Assembly (NCBI GenBank): GCA_947451145.1
Contig: CANFXW010000014.1
Span: 1 to 64,000 of the forward strand
Direction: 5' to 3'
Source: Sphingomonadaceae bacterium
GTDB lineage: Bacteria > Pseudomonadota > Alphaproteobacteria > Sphingomonadales > Sphingomonadaceae
Length of the DNA stretch: 64,000 nt
The notes beneath the pieces were generated by a model. That model saw only the letters and a list, made by a program, of their open reading frames with translations, was not told the origin of the DNA and ran no database searches. The translations under genes were made by a program, and so were the position numbers. Shown piece after piece: positions 1 through 8,518 of this stretch (positions are counted from its first letter, which is position 1; each line of letters begins with the position of its first letter).

Positions 1-819
1 ATCACCACGATGCAGATGGACATCAAGGTTGCGGGCATCACGCGCGAAATCTTTGAAGCCGCCCTGCATCAGGCCAAGGAAGGCCGCGCGCACATCCTGG
101 GTGAAATGACCAAGGCTCTGGGCACTTCGCGCAGCGAGCTTTCGGCGCACGCACCGCGCATCGAGACCATGCAGATCGACAAGTCGAAGATCCGCGAAGT
201 CATCGGTACCGGCGGCAAGGTAATCCGCGAGATCGTCGCTGAAACCGGCGCCAAGGTCGACATCGACGATGAAGGCCTGATCAAGCTGTCGTCTTCTGAC
301 CCGGCACAGATCGAAGCCGCCCGCGCATGGATCCTCGGCATCGTCGAGGAAGCCGAAGTCGGCAAGATCTATGACGGCAAGGTCGTCAACATCGTTGATT
401 TCGGTGCTTTCGTGAACTTCATGGGCGGCAAGGACGGCCTCGTTCACGTTTCGGAAATGCGCAACGAGCGCGTCGAGAAGCCGACCGATGTCGTTTCGGA
501 AGGCATGGCCGTGAAGGTCAAGGTTCTCGAGATCGACCAGCGCGGCAAGGTTCGCCTTTCGATGCGCGTCGTCGATCAGGAAACCGGTGCTGAACTCGAA
601 GATACCCGCCCGCCGCGCGAACCCCGCGAGCCGCGCGGTGATCGCGGTGACCGTGGCGATCGTCGCCCCGGTGGTGATCGTGGTCGTGGCCCGCGCCGTG
701 AAGGCGGCGGTGACCGTGACCGTGGTCCTCGCCGTGAAGGTGGTGATCGTGGTCCGCGTCGTGACAGCGAAGGCGGTAACCCGGATCACATGCCGGCGTT
801 CCTCAAGAGCGACGACTGA
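1..819 (+). CDS. pnp: Polynucleotide phosphorylase, C-terminal part (partial at 5' end)
   Basis: This is the 3' end of polyribonucleotide nucleotidyltransferase, the phosphorolytic 3'-5' exoribonuclease of the degradosome; the gene enters the window in frame from base 1. Visible are the end of the second RNase PH core ([10 protein letters not shown]), a KH domain with its GxxG loop ([12 protein letters not shown]), an S1 domain ([20 protein letters not shown]), and a C-terminal tail of about 60 residues built of RGD/RRG-type repeats. The KH and S1 domains bind RNA. The Arg/Gly-rich tail probably adds RNA or protein contacts, which is inference. A rho-independent terminator follows within 30 bases. 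Family identity is certain; only the catalytic N-terminal two thirds are missing, outside the window. Confidence 0.96.
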   Translation: MTTMQMDIKVAGITREIFEAALHQAKEGRAHILGEMTKALGTSRSELSAHAPRIETMQIDKSKIREVIGTGGKVIREIVAETGAKVDIDDEGLIKLSSSDPAQIEAARAWILGIVEEAEVGKIYDGKVVNIVDFGAFVNFMGGKDGLVHVSEMRNERVEKPTDVVSEGMAVKVKVLEIDQRGKVRLSMRVVDQETGAELEDTRPPREPREPRGDRGDRGDRRPGGDRGRGPRREGGGDRDRGPRREGGDRGPRRDSEGGNPDHMPAFLKSDD

Positions 820-847
820 TCCCGGATCACTTCGAAAAAAGAGGGAA

Positions 848-876
848 GGGGCTGCTGCGGCGGCCCCTTTTCTTTT
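848..876 (+). terminator. Rho-independent terminator of pnp
   Basis: A GC-rich hairpin (GGGGCTGC paired with GCGGCCCC, with G-U pairs) is followed directly by TTTTCTTTT. It sits 28 bases after the pnp stop and before the end of the convergent diguanylate cyclase gene. Confidence 0.8.
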
Positions 877-892
877 GTCCAGCGTGTGGAGA

Positions 893-2035
893 TCAGGCTG
901 CCGCCTGAATAGGGCCCGATTGGTTGGCGAGAACGATCCGGTTGCGGCCGGTATCCTTCGCGACATAAAGCGCTTCATCGGCGGCTTTCAGTGCCGCGCG
1001 AGGATCGCGGAAGGCGAATATGTCTGCCAGCCCGCCTGAGAAGCTGACCTGCCCAAACGGCGTATCTGTCGCCCGGTTGACCAGTTTGCGGTTTGCCAGC
1101 GTCTCGCGCGTGGCATCCAGCGTCTCATAAGCCTCACGCAGGGTCTTGCCGCGGAACAGGACGACAAATTCCTCGCCGCCATGCCGGGCGACGTGGCACC
1201 GATCATCGGAAATTTCGGCAAGTGTTCGCGCCACCACTTTCAGCACGCGGTCCCCCGCCTCATGGCCGTGGGTGTCATTGATCAGCTTGAACTTGTCGAT
1301 ATCGCAGAAGGCCACGCACAGCGCATCGCGGCGCAAGCGGGCATCGGCGAATTCGTTTTCGAGCATGGCCTCGAAGGCGCGGCGATTGGGCAGGCCGGTC
1401 AGGTGATCGATTTCGGCGTTGCGCTTGGCTTCATCAAGCCGCCGCTGCAGATTGCGCGTCTCACGCTCGCTGCGGGCCATCTGGTGTTCGATTTCCTGGG
1501 TGCGGTCGATCATGGCCTTGGCGACATTGGCCAGCTCCTGGATCACTGCGCCAGCCTTGTTGACCTCGTGCAGTTCGTCGACGTGGTTCTGCAAGGCGCT
1601 CTGGTAGTCGCTGGTGGCGCTGCGGGCATCCCTGGTGGTCTGGGTGAACTGGGCGATCGACTTCTCCAGCCGTTCGCGCAGTTCGTCGAGCGCGACTGAT
1701 TCGTCCTTCTCCCGTTCGTTGCGAACGTCCTCGATCCATTCACAGGTAATCGGTTCGCGGCTCGATACGCGGCGGCGGACCAGTCCGGCAAGGCAGGGAT
1801 CCCGGCCCGAGACCAGATCGTGGGCGAAGGCCAGCGTTTCCTCATTGACCGGAAGGTGGTGTTCCAGAATGAATTCGAAAATGCCTTCGAGCAGCTGCCG
1901 GTTGGCAAGCTGCGCGGCACTGTGGCCTGTTTCACCCGTGGCATAGGCCGAATCAGCCTGCTCCTCATCATCGGAGCGGTGTCCAAAGCCAAACCAGTTG
2001 CGAACCCTGTTCAGGAGCGGATCGTTTTCCATCAT
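893..2035 (-). CDS. Cytoplasmic diguanylate cyclase (GGDEF domain)
   Basis: A 380-residue protein that should make cyclic di-GMP from two GTP. The N-terminal ~130 residues resemble no sensor domain I recognise and hold no membrane segment. Residues ~130-210 form a long charged helix likely to be a coiled coil for dimerisation. The GGDEF domain follows (DHLTGLPNRRAFE, then RHGGEEFVVLF), with the active-site variant GGEEF. The usual RxxD inhibitory site just upstream of it is absent (DDRCHVAR), so product feedback may be weak. The nearest upstream gene on the same strand is a PilZ protein, the typical c-di-GMP receptor, but a 270-bp palindromic element separates them. Confidence 0.9.
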   Translation of the reverse strand: MMENDPLLNRVRNWFGFGHRSDDEEQADSAYATGETGHSAAQLANRQLLEGIFEFILEHHLPVNEETLAFAHDLVSGRDPCLAGLVRRRVSSREPITCEWIEDVRNEREKDESVALDELRERLEKSIAQFTQTTRDARSATSDYQSALQNHVDELHEVNKAGAVIQELANVAKAMIDRTQEIEHQMARSERETRNLQRRLDEAKRNAEIDHLTGLPNRRAFEAMLENEFADARLRRDALCVAFCDIDKFKLINDTHGHEAGDRVLKVVARTLAEISDDRCHVARHGGEEFVVLFRGKTLREAYETLDATRETLANRKLVNRATDTPFGQVSFSGGLADIFAFRDPRAALKAADEALYVAKDTGRNRIVLANQSGPIQAAA

Positions 2036-2090
2036 GCTGTGGTGAACGTCAGCCGGACGGAAAAATTAAGTAGGCGTTTTGGCAACCATT

Positions 2091-2360
2091 TAGGGTCAGG
2101 ACCTACTAATCGCACCTTCGAGGCGACAGAATGGCGAACATATCGGGCGGAAGATCCCGCCGGGAAGGCTGGTTGCCTTTCCAAGGGATTTTCTGTCCGA
2201 GATGGAAGCCATTCTGCCGTCCCGCAGGGATTTGATCAAAACGGCCCATCACTGCGTTGGATAGTCTTGAAATAGAACCACTATTCCTGCGCCTATCCGC
2301 CTTGCGCTGGGCCGTTTTGCTTCAAACCTCGAAGGCGCGATTAGTAGGTCCTGACCCTAT
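2091..2360. mobile_element. 270-bp MITE-like element with long terminal inverted repeats
   Basis: The two ends are near-perfect inverted copies of about 33 bases. The left arm starts TAGGGTCAGGACCTACTAAT at 2091; the right arm ends at about 2359 as the reverse complement with one internal mismatch. An inner inverted pair (around 2237-2248 and 2309-2321, CAAAACGGCCCA and TGGGCCGTTTTG) adds more folding. No open frame of note lies inside. This looks like a non-autonomous transposable unit; the parent transposase is not in the window and I cannot name its family. A target duplication is not obvious. The right end overlaps the stop codon of the PilZ gene. Confidence 0.6.
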
Positions 2361-2716
2361 ATTACTGAACGCTGGACGGGTTCGTCTTCCCATTCGTGCT
2401 CGGAAAGGAAGGTCGAATGTTCGCGGCGCAGATATTCAAGGCGGGGCTTTTCAAGATACTCGTCGAACAGGATTCCGGCCTGGCCATCGCGCACCCAGCG
2501 CACCTGTCCATGCAGTGATTCGCCCGATTCCAGCCGGATCAGCAAGTGATGGCCCACCTGCATCGAGGCGCCGTTCAGCGTCAGGCAGCAACCTTCGGGC
2601 GTGACATTGACGATCACGACGTCGCTCTCCTGCTCCGCCGGGGTCTTCACCCTGGCAAAGTAGGTAACACGCAACCGTTCTGTCCGGCGAAATGCCCGGG
2701 GTTCGTCTGACACCAA
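2357..2716 (-). CDS. PilZ domain protein
   Basis: A 119-residue single-domain PilZ protein, a likely c-di-GMP receptor. The binding signature is visible: an N-terminal arginine cluster (FRRTERLRV, RxxxR type) and NVTPEGCCL in place of the usual D/NxSxxG. The tail after the barrel is acidic. The last codons (VQRSVI) read into the inverted-repeat element, and the TAG stop is part of its terminal repeat, so the C-terminus was probably reset by the insertion. The domain itself is complete. The diguanylate cyclase gene follows on the same strand beyond the element. Confidence 0.85.
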   Translation of the reverse strand: MVSDEPRAFRRTERLRVTYFARVKTPAEQESDVVIVNVTPEGCCLTLNGASMQVGHHLLIRLESGESLHGQVRWVRDGQAGILFDEYLEKPRLEYLRREHSTFLSEHEWEDEPVQRSVI

Positions 2717-2788
2717 TGCCTCCGTTACAAAGGTAAACTACGAGGTCTTGGTAAATGTTACGCTAACGAATTGCGGTTCCGGTCCCGT

Positions 2789-3472
2789 TTATCGAACCCT
2801 TGGCCCGCCAAATGGCAGCGGCGGCGGAGGGCGACGGTGGCCGCGCGGCAGCTGTGCCTGATAGGCGCGACCGCAATGCTCGACGCAATAGGGGAAGCCT
2901 GGGTTCACCTTTTCACCACAGAAGTGGAAGTCGGGCTCACCGGGATGGCCCATCGGCCAGCGGCAGATGCGATCGTTGAGATCGAGCAGGCTGGTTTTGT
3001 CAGCAATCTCGGGGCTCGGCTTGGCCGGAACCAGACGGCGCGGCGGAGCAGGCGGGATCGGCGCCTGCTGGTCACCGGGGCCCTGACGCAGGAAGCCGCC
3101 GGGGCCGACCGAGACAATGCGCGGCTGCGACGAAGCGCTGACGCCGGGCATCGGCTGCGAAGGGATCGTAGCTGCAGGACGCGGCGCTGCGGAAGGCGTT
3201 GGTGCCTCAGCGCGCGGGGCAGGCTCGGCAGCGGGCTTGGCGGCCTTTGGCGGGGCTTCGGCCTTGGCCGGCTTGGGGGCAGGGGCCTTTGGCGCGGCCT
3301 CAGCCTCATTGGCCTTAACCGGCGACGGACGAGCCTTCAGGCCAAGGCGGTGCGCCTTGCCGATCACGGCATTGCGGGACACTCCACCCAGCTCATCAGC
3401 GATCTGGCTGGCGGTTGCTCCGCCCTCCCACATCTTCGTCAGCTTTTCGATCCGTTCGTCGGTCCAGCTCAT
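2789..3472 (-). CDS. gcrA: GcrA cell-cycle regulator
   Basis: GcrA is the alphaproteobacterial co-activator that binds sigma-70 RNA polymerase and promoters methylated at GANTC by CcrM. The N-terminus (MSWTDERIEKLTKMWEGG...) is the diagnostic DNA-binding helical domain with GGVSRNAVIGKAHRLGL. An Ala/Pro/Lys-rich linker of about 100 residues follows. The C-terminal domain that contacts sigma factor holds the Cys/His set CRWPMGHP, FCGEK, YCVEHC. I placed the start at MSWTDE, the family N-terminus, rather than 16 codons upstream. The linker is longer than in Caulobacter GcrA as I recall it. It is divergent from the ABC-2 permease gene. Confidence 0.95.
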   Translation of the reverse strand: MSWTDERIEKLTKMWEGGATASQIADELGGVSRNAVIGKAHRLGLKARPSPVKANEAEAAPKAPAPKPAKAEAPPKAAKPAAEPAPRAEAPTPSAAPRPAATIPSQPMPGVSASSQPRIVSVGPGGFLRQGPGDQQAPIPPAPPRRLVPAKPSPEIADKTSLLDLNDRICRWPMGHPGEPDFHFCGEKVNPGFPYCVEHCGRAYQAQLPRGHRRPPPPLPFGGPRVR

Positions 3473-3549
3473 TGCAATTCCTGTTTCCTTGCCCCGCGCA
3501 AACGCGAGCGTACTTGCCATGCAAGCGACCAGCCGATAGTCGCTGCACT

Positions 3550-4404
3550 ATGGCCGATCAACCTGTTATTACGCCCGCGCGCACGGCATTTCCCGATCAG
3601 GGCGTGCCCATGATCCATCGTATCAACAAATTGGGGTTGTGGACGCTCTATATCAAGGAGTGCCGCCGATTTATCAAGGTGCAGACCCAGACGATCTGGG
3701 CACCGGCGATAACCACGCTGTTGCAGCTGATTATCTTCACCGTGGCACTGGGCCGGGCAGGGCGCGAAGTGCTGGGCGTACCTTTCGCCACTTTCGTTGC
3801 GCCGGGGCTGATCGTCATGGGGATGATGAACAACTCCTTCGCCAATTCGAGCTTCTATTTCCTCTCGGGCAAGATGCAGGGAACGATTGTCGATTACCTG
3901 ATGCCACCGCTTTCCGAGATCGAGCTGATGCTGGCGCTGGCCGGCGCAGCGGTTTCGCGCGCCGTGCTGGTTGGCCTCGCGCTGGCTGCCGCCATGGCGC
4001 TCTATCCCGGAGTGCACCTTGCCGCGCCGCACCTTTGGGCGATTGTCTGGTTCGGCCTGATGGGTTCGCTGCTGCTCGCCTTTGTCGGGCTGATCAGCTC
4101 GATGTGGGCAGAGAAGTTTGATCACAACGCGGCGATCACCAATTTCATCATCATGCCGCTGACCATGCTTTCGGGCACTTTCTATGTGATCGACAATCTG
4201 GCTCCAGCGTTTCAGGTAATCAGCCGTGCCAACCCGATCTTCTATGTGATCAGCGGCTTCCGCTTCGGCTTTCTGGGGCAGAGCGATATCGGCAGCGATA
4301 ACTACGCCGTGATGCACGGCGCGCTCGGGCTGGGTGCGCTCAATCTGGTTCTGGGTGTGGTAACGTTCCTGCTGCTCAAGCGCGGCTGGAAGCTGAAGAG
4401 CTGA
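3550..4404 (+). CDS. ABC-2 type transporter permease
   Basis: A 284-residue inner-membrane permease of the ABC-2 (YadH/NodJ-like) family, with six predicted membrane segments, for example TTLLQLIIFTVALG, FVAPGLIVMGMMNNSF and a segment near LLAFVGLISSMWA. The motif MPLTMLSGTFY is typical. Such permeases need a separate ATP-binding subunit, but none lies beside it: gcrA is upstream on the other strand and a secreted protein converges from downstream. The ATPase is therefore encoded elsewhere. The substrate is unknown. The start at MADQPV gives a normal family length; the frame is open further upstream but overlaps the gcrA 5' end. Confidence 0.85.
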   Translation: MADQPVITPARTAFPDQGVPMIHRINKLGLWTLYIKECRRFIKVQTQTIWAPAITTLLQLIIFTVALGRAGREVLGVPFATFVAPGLIVMGMMNNSFANSSFYFLSGKMQGTIVDYLMPPLSEIELMLALAGAAVSRAVLVGLALAAAMALYPGVHLAAPHLWAIVWFGLMGSLLLAFVGLISSMWAEKFDHNAAITNFIIMPLTMLSGTFYVIDNLAPAFQVISRANPIFYVISGFRFGFLGQSDIGSDNYAVMHGALGLGALNLVLGVVTFLLLKRGWKLKS

Positions 4405-4797
4405 TCAATCGATCGCCGTTGCTTTCGAATAGCTGCACCCTGGCCGCAACCAGATCGAGCCGCCAAAGTCGCCGCCAGCCAGCTTCACCAGCTGGTTGTT
4501 CGCGGTAACCTTCAGGCTGAGCGTTCCCGATCCACTCGCGCCATCGCCGACATCTGCCCACTGGCCGATGATAATGTCGCCCTTGCGGGTGCCCTTGAAC
4601 ACGTTAGTCCAGCTGGCACCGCCATCGGCGCTCTTGCCGATCCACCAGACAGTCGTGCCATTGCTGCGCAGCTGATAGCTGCCCTGATCGTTGGCCTTGA
4701 ACTTGCCATCGAGCGTGGCGGAGGCGGGGCAATTGGCGAGGGCAGGGCTGGCGGCCAGCAAGGCAATTGAAGCGAACGCCAAAGCAATGCGTCTCAT
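4405..4797 (-). CDS. Small secreted protein of unknown function
   Basis: A 130-residue protein with a clear Sec signal peptide (MRRIALAFASIALLAASPALA, cleavage after ALA). The mature part is rich in Gly, Trp and beta-strand-like stretches (YQLRSNGTTVWWIGKSADGG, KGDIIIGQWADVG, GTLSLKV) and contains two cysteines (NCPAS and PGCSYS) that could form one disulfide. It looks like a small beta-barrel periplasmic or extracellular protein. Its stop abuts that of the convergent permease gene. I do not recognise a named family. Confidence 0.75.
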   Translation of the reverse strand: MRRIALAFASIALLAASPALANCPASATLDGKFKANDQGSYQLRSNGTTVWWIGKSADGGASWTNVFKGTRKGDIIIGQWADVGDGASGSGTLSLKVTANNQLVKLAGGDFGGSIWLRPGCSYSKATAID

Positions 4798-4820
4798 CTT
4801 CCGGCCCCTTTCGTGAATGC

Positions 4821-5222
4821 CTAGTGCGTCAGGCCGCGGCGCAGCTTGTAGCGGCCATCGTCAAAATCCTCGAACAGTTCATCGACCGAAGGGTGCTCTA
4901 CCGGGCCGCCTTCACCGTCACCGGCCAGATTCTGCTGGCTGACATAGGCGATGTAGCTCGAATCACCGTTTTCGGCGAGCAGGTGATAGTAAGGCTGCTC
5001 CCGCTCGGGCCGCACTTCGGCCGGGATCGATTCCCACCATTCCTCGCTGTTGGCGAAGACCGGATCGATATCGAAAATCACCCCGCGAAAGTCATAGACC
5101 TTGTGCCGCACAACATCGCCAATCGCGAAACGCGCGCGCGAATGGCGGGGCGTATCGACGAATTTGCCGGCTTGCGGGGAGTAAAATGAGGAGCGCAGGG
5201 CGGACGGGGCAGGGCGGTTCAT
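4821..5222 (-). CDS. hspQ: Heat shock protein HspQ / YccV-like
   Basis: A 133-residue protein carrying the YccV-like domain, described as hemimethylated-DNA binding and, for HspQ, as a Lon-protease specificity factor. Visible signature: RFAIGDVVRHKVYDFRGVIFDIDP, then WWESIPAEVRPEREQPYYHLL and YIAYVSQQNL. The start at MNRPAP was chosen because the upstream 28 codons do not look like protein. The C-terminus (HPSVDELFEDFDDGRYKLR) is acidic. It appears monocistronic. Confidence 0.88.
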   Translation of the reverse strand: MNRPAPSALRSSFYSPQAGKFVDTPRHSRARFAIGDVVRHKVYDFRGVIFDIDPVFANSEEWWESIPAEVRPEREQPYYHLLAENGDSSYIAYVSQQNLAGDGEGGPVEHPSVDELFEDFDDGRYKLRRGLTH

Positions 5223-5379
5223 GGCTCCAATATAGTTTTGTGCGGATGCGAAACAAGCCGGTTGCGTGAAACATCCCCGAATTTCAGCACCGCAGGGGCT
5301 TGGCAAGCGCTTCGCCTTCGGCTAACCGCGCCATTCTTCGATCCAGTGGCCCTTCGGGAACACTGATGCGCGATCTCAC

Positions 5380-5469
5380 GGAGAGGTGGCAGAGTGGTCG
5401 AATGCACCGCACTCGAAATGCGGCATACCCGCGAGGGTATCCAGGGTTCGAATCCCTGCCTCTCCGCCA
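5380..5469 (+). tRNA. tRNA-Ser (anticodon CGA)
   Basis: A class II tRNA of 90 bases with acceptor stem GGAGAGG/CCTCTCC, discriminator G and encoded CCA. The anticodon arm CCGCA-CTCGAAA-TGCGG gives anticodon CGA, reading UCG. The long variable arm (CATACCCGCGAGGGTATCC) and T-loop GGTTCGAATCC are as expected for serine tRNA. Confidence 0.97.
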
Positions 5470-5676
5470 CCAAGATCTTCCCGGGAAGGCCCGATTGATC
5501 CGGGAAAGTCCCTGCTGACGATGTGCGAGATGACAGCGTCGACCGATTTTCGGGATTGATGCTGCTGGCGTCTCCCTGAAGCACTCATTGCCAAACCGGC
5601 CGTTGTACGGAAGCGATCAAAACGCTTGCATGGAGGCCCGATGCCCGGTGAAGCTGCAAGCAATCAAAGGAGAGTA

Positions 5677-7389
5677 ATGCAGATGGACGTTGTGATTCGT
5701 CGCGGGACAGTTTTCGACGGCCAGTCAGATGATCCTCGTGAAGCCGATATCGGTATAAGTGATGGGATCATCACCCGGATCGGCGACGTGCCAGAGCGCG
5801 GGCTGGAGGAAATCGATGCGCGCGGCATGATCGTCACGCCGGGCTTCGTCGATATTCACACGCATTACGACGGGCAGGCGATCTGGTCCGAACGCCTGGC
5901 TCCTTCCTCGGCCAATGGCGTCACCACGGCCGTGATGGGCAGTTGCGGCGTCGGATTTGCACCCTGTCGTCGCGAGGACCGCGAGCTTCTGCAGGCAGTT
6001 ACGGAAGGTGTCGAAGATATTCCCGAAGTGGTGCTCGCCAAAGGGCTGGCCTGGGACTGGGAAAGCTATCCCGAATATCTCGACGCCTTGGCAAGCCGCC
6101 AGCATGATATCGACATTGCCTCGCTGTTCCCGCACATGCCGCTCAGGGTCTATGCCATGGGCAAGCGCGGGGCTGACCGCGAACCGGCAACGGCGGCAGA
6201 TCTGGCAAAGATGTATGAACTCACCCGCGAAGCTGTTGCGGCGGGGGCACTGGGTGTCAGTACGACACAGCTGTTCACTCACCGCACGCGCGACGGCGAT
6301 CAGGTGCCAACCTTTGGCGTTGCCGAACAGGAACTGCATGTCATCGCCTCGGCCCTTAAGGATGCTGGTGGCGGTATCTGGCAGGCCTCCGCCATCGTCG
6401 ATATGGCAAGTGCAGCAGCGGCAGACGATCTGGAGATGTTCAACCGGGTCGTCGCCAGCGGCGGGGCCAGCGGAACTTTCACGCTTGGGCAGATCAACTG
6501 GCGCCAGATGCTTGATCGGGTCGCGGAGATGAATGCGGCGGGCAATACAATCACCGCCCAGGTCTATCCGCGCCGTTTCGGGCTCTATGTGAACTTCGAT
6601 CTCACCATTCACCCCTTCTGCCTGTGCCCCAGCTTTCGTGCGATTGCCCAACTGCCGATGGATGACAAGCTGGCGCTCCTGCGCAATCCTGAGTTCAAGG
6701 CGAAATTGCTGGCGGAAGAGCCGGTCGATATCGGGCAGCCGTTTCACCTGATCGGTCGCAATTTCGACCGGATGTATCCAGTGGAGGCGGTGCAGGACTA
6801 TGAACCCTCGGCGGACAAGAGTATTGCGGCCATGGCGCAGGCACGCGGCGTCGATCCGCTGGCGCTGGCCTATGACATGCTGCTGGAGAACGACGGGCAG
6901 GCGATGTTCTTCCTGCAGTACACCAATTACGAGGACCGCTCGCTCGACTTCATGCCGGAATTGCTGCGTGATCCGCACACCGTCATCGGCCTGGCTGACG
7001 GCGGCGCGCACTACGGAATGATCTCGGATGCCACCTATCCGACATTCCTGCTGAGTTACTGGACACGCGACCGGGCGGGCGAACGGCTGGGGCTGGGGGA
7101 AGCGATCCGCATGCTGAGTGCTGCTCCCGCCGAGACGGCGCGGCTGGGCGACCGGGGCAGGATTGCTCCGGGCTACAAGGCCGACATCAATGTGATCGAC
7201 TACGGCCGCCTTGGTCTGGGCACTCCCCGGGTTGTTCGGGATCTGCCCGCCGGTGGCAAGCGGATCGACCAGCCCACCAGCGGTTATGCCGCGACGCTCG
7301 TCAGCGGACAGATCATTCGCAGAAACGATGAGGCAACTTCTGCACTTCCCGGGCAATTGATTCGGGGAAGCCGGCGGGCGCCGACCTGA
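5677..7389 (+). CDS. N-acyl-D-amino-acid deacylase-like amidohydrolase (first paralogue)
   Basis: A 570-residue metal-dependent hydrolase of the D-aminoacylase branch of the amidohydrolase superfamily. Metal-site motif: [12 protein letters not shown] (His61, His63). The SCGVGFAP cysteine (~Cys90) matches the metal-bridging cysteine of D-aminoacylase. A late DGGAHYG motif supplies further ligands. The superfamily hydrolyses N-acyl or cyclic amide bonds; the substrate here is unknown. The start at MQMDVV was picked because AGGAGAG precedes it. A paralogue with the same architecture lies at 10571-12319 on the other strand. The gene converges on the SMP-30 lactonase gene. Confidence 0.85.
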   Translation: MQMDVVIRRGTVFDGQSDDPREADIGISDGIITRIGDVPERGLEEIDARGMIVTPGFVDIHTHYDGQAIWSERLAPSSANGVTTAVMGSCGVGFAPCRREDRELLQAVTEGVEDIPEVVLAKGLAWDWESYPEYLDALASRQHDIDIASLFPHMPLRVYAMGKRGADREPATAADLAKMYELTREAVAAGALGVSTTQLFTHRTRDGDQVPTFGVAEQELHVIASALKDAGGGIWQASAIVDMASAAAADDLEMFNRVVASGGASGTFTLGQINWRQMLDRVAEMNAAGNTITAQVYPRRFGLYVNFDLTIHPFCLCPSFRAIAQLPMDDKLALLRNPEFKAKLLAEEPVDIGQPFHLIGRNFDRMYPVEAVQDYEPSADKSIAAMAQARGVDPLALAYDMLLENDGQAMFFLQYTNYEDRSLDFMPELLRDPHTVIGLADGGAHYGMISDATYPTFLLSYWTRDRAGERLGLGEAIRMLSAAPAETARLGDRGRIAPGYKADINVIDYGRLGLGTPRVVRDLPAGGKRIDQPTSGYAATLVSGQIIRRNDEATSALPGQLIRGSRRAPT

Positions 7390-7395
7390 TCCGCC

Positions 7396-8244
7396 TTATG
7401 GATAGCCGCAGCCCGGCACCGCGACCTGGGCGACGGCCATGGCGCCGCTGCGCGCCTGGCGGGTGCGTTCGGGATCGTGATCTTTGGCGAGACAAATGAA
7501 CAGATCGCGGCGGTCGGTGCCGCCCAGCATGCAGGCGTAGGGCTTTGCACCCTCGATGGCGATTTCCTCGATCACGCCCGCCGTGGGGCTAACCCGCAGC
7601 ACGGCGCTGGCGCGCGGCGATGCCACCCAGATGCAGCCTTCCTCGTCGAGGCATATGCCATCGGGAACCTGTTCAGGTGCAAGCTGCGCAAACAGGCGCC
7701 GATCGGTGAGCATGCCATCGGCGGCAATGGTGAAGGCTGTCAGCCGCATGCGGCGGGATTCGGCAACGATCAGGGTTCGCCCATCGGCAGAAATCACTGC
7801 ACCATTCGGGGTCATCAGATCCTCGGCCGCGACATGGACTGATCCATCGGGGCGCACCAGCAACAGGCAGGTCGAGCGCGGGTCTTCCTCGCCGACCCGG
7901 AAGCCGACTTCGCCGACATAGCCGTTGCCTAAGGCATCGACGACCATGTCGTTGGTGTGGAAACGGTGGTGCCCGGAAAGATCGGCATGGCGGACAATCC
8001 TGCCGTCGCTGCAGCGCCGATACACGCACAGATCGGCAATCGAGACTATCAGCATGTCTCCATCTGGCAGCCAGCCAATGCCAGACGGTCCGCCGGGCAC
8101 ATCAAAGGACTCAATAACGCGCCCGTCCGGCGCCATCCCGATTACCTTGCCGTCGTGACAATCCGCAAACCACAGGCTGCGATCTCGCCATCTGGGGCAT
8201 TCGGGAAAAACCAGACCACCCAGAACTTGTGTGATTGTGGTCAA
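7396..8244 (-). CDS. SMP-30/gluconolactonase/LRE family hydrolase
   Basis: A 282-residue six-bladed beta-propeller lactonase-type enzyme. The expected metal ligands are visible: Glu in VFPECPRW, Asn in NGAVISADG and Asp in PDGICLDEEGCIWVA. Family members open sugar or aliphatic lactones. I place the start at TTG (8244), preceded by AGGGAG at 7-base spacing, since the upstream 28 in-frame codons look non-coding; an ATG at 8328 is the alternative. It is divergent from the SDR gene, with a shared control region containing a short palindrome. In this neighbourhood it may open a lactone produced by the P450 or SDR, which is inference. Confidence 0.82.
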   Translation of the reverse strand: MTTITQVLGGLVFPECPRWRDRSLWFADCHDGKVIGMAPDGRVIESFDVPGGPSGIGWLPDGDMLIVSIADLCVYRRCSDGRIVRHADLSGHHRFHTNDMVVDALGNGYVGEVGFRVGEEDPRSTCLLLVRPDGSVHVAAEDLMTPNGAVISADGRTLIVAESRRMRLTAFTIAADGMLTDRRLFAQLAPEQVPDGICLDEEGCIWVASPRASAVLRVSPTAGVIEEIAIEGAKPYACMLGGTDRRDLFICLAKDHDPERTRQARSGAMAVAQVAVPGCGYP

Positions 8245-8316
8245 GGTGGCGCTCCCTTGGTTCGCTTTGGCAAATGGTGGCAGCGGGGATTTCCGTTTGT
8301 TGCCCTTCACTAAGCA

Positions 8317-8329
8317 ATTGCATTGCAAT
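8317..8329. promoter_or_regulatory. Candidate operator palindrome between SMP-30 and SDR genes
   Basis: ATTGC-ATT-GCAAT is a perfect 5-base inverted repeat with a 3-base spacer in the 274-base divergent intergenic region (8245-8518). It could bind a regulator of the island, but no regulator gene lies within the island. Nothing else stands out in the gap. Confidence 0.3.
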
Positions 8330-8518
8330 GAGGGTGTGTCAATTACAGCCGTTCCCTGGATCGCAGCGTCATGATTTGCTGCAAATGACAGTGAGGGAAT
8401 TCAAAGCTGAAGCTCGACGTCGGGGTTTGGCCATAATCGAGCAAGACAATGCAGCGCCATATTCTGGGTGTTTGGCTTTGAAGGCCTGATCGGGCCGACA
8501 ACGGAGGATTTGAAAGAG

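Noticed and set aside
5725..7356. A 543-codon minus-strand frame over the first amidohydrolase
   Set aside because: Antisense shadow of a high-GC gene with no recognisable domain.
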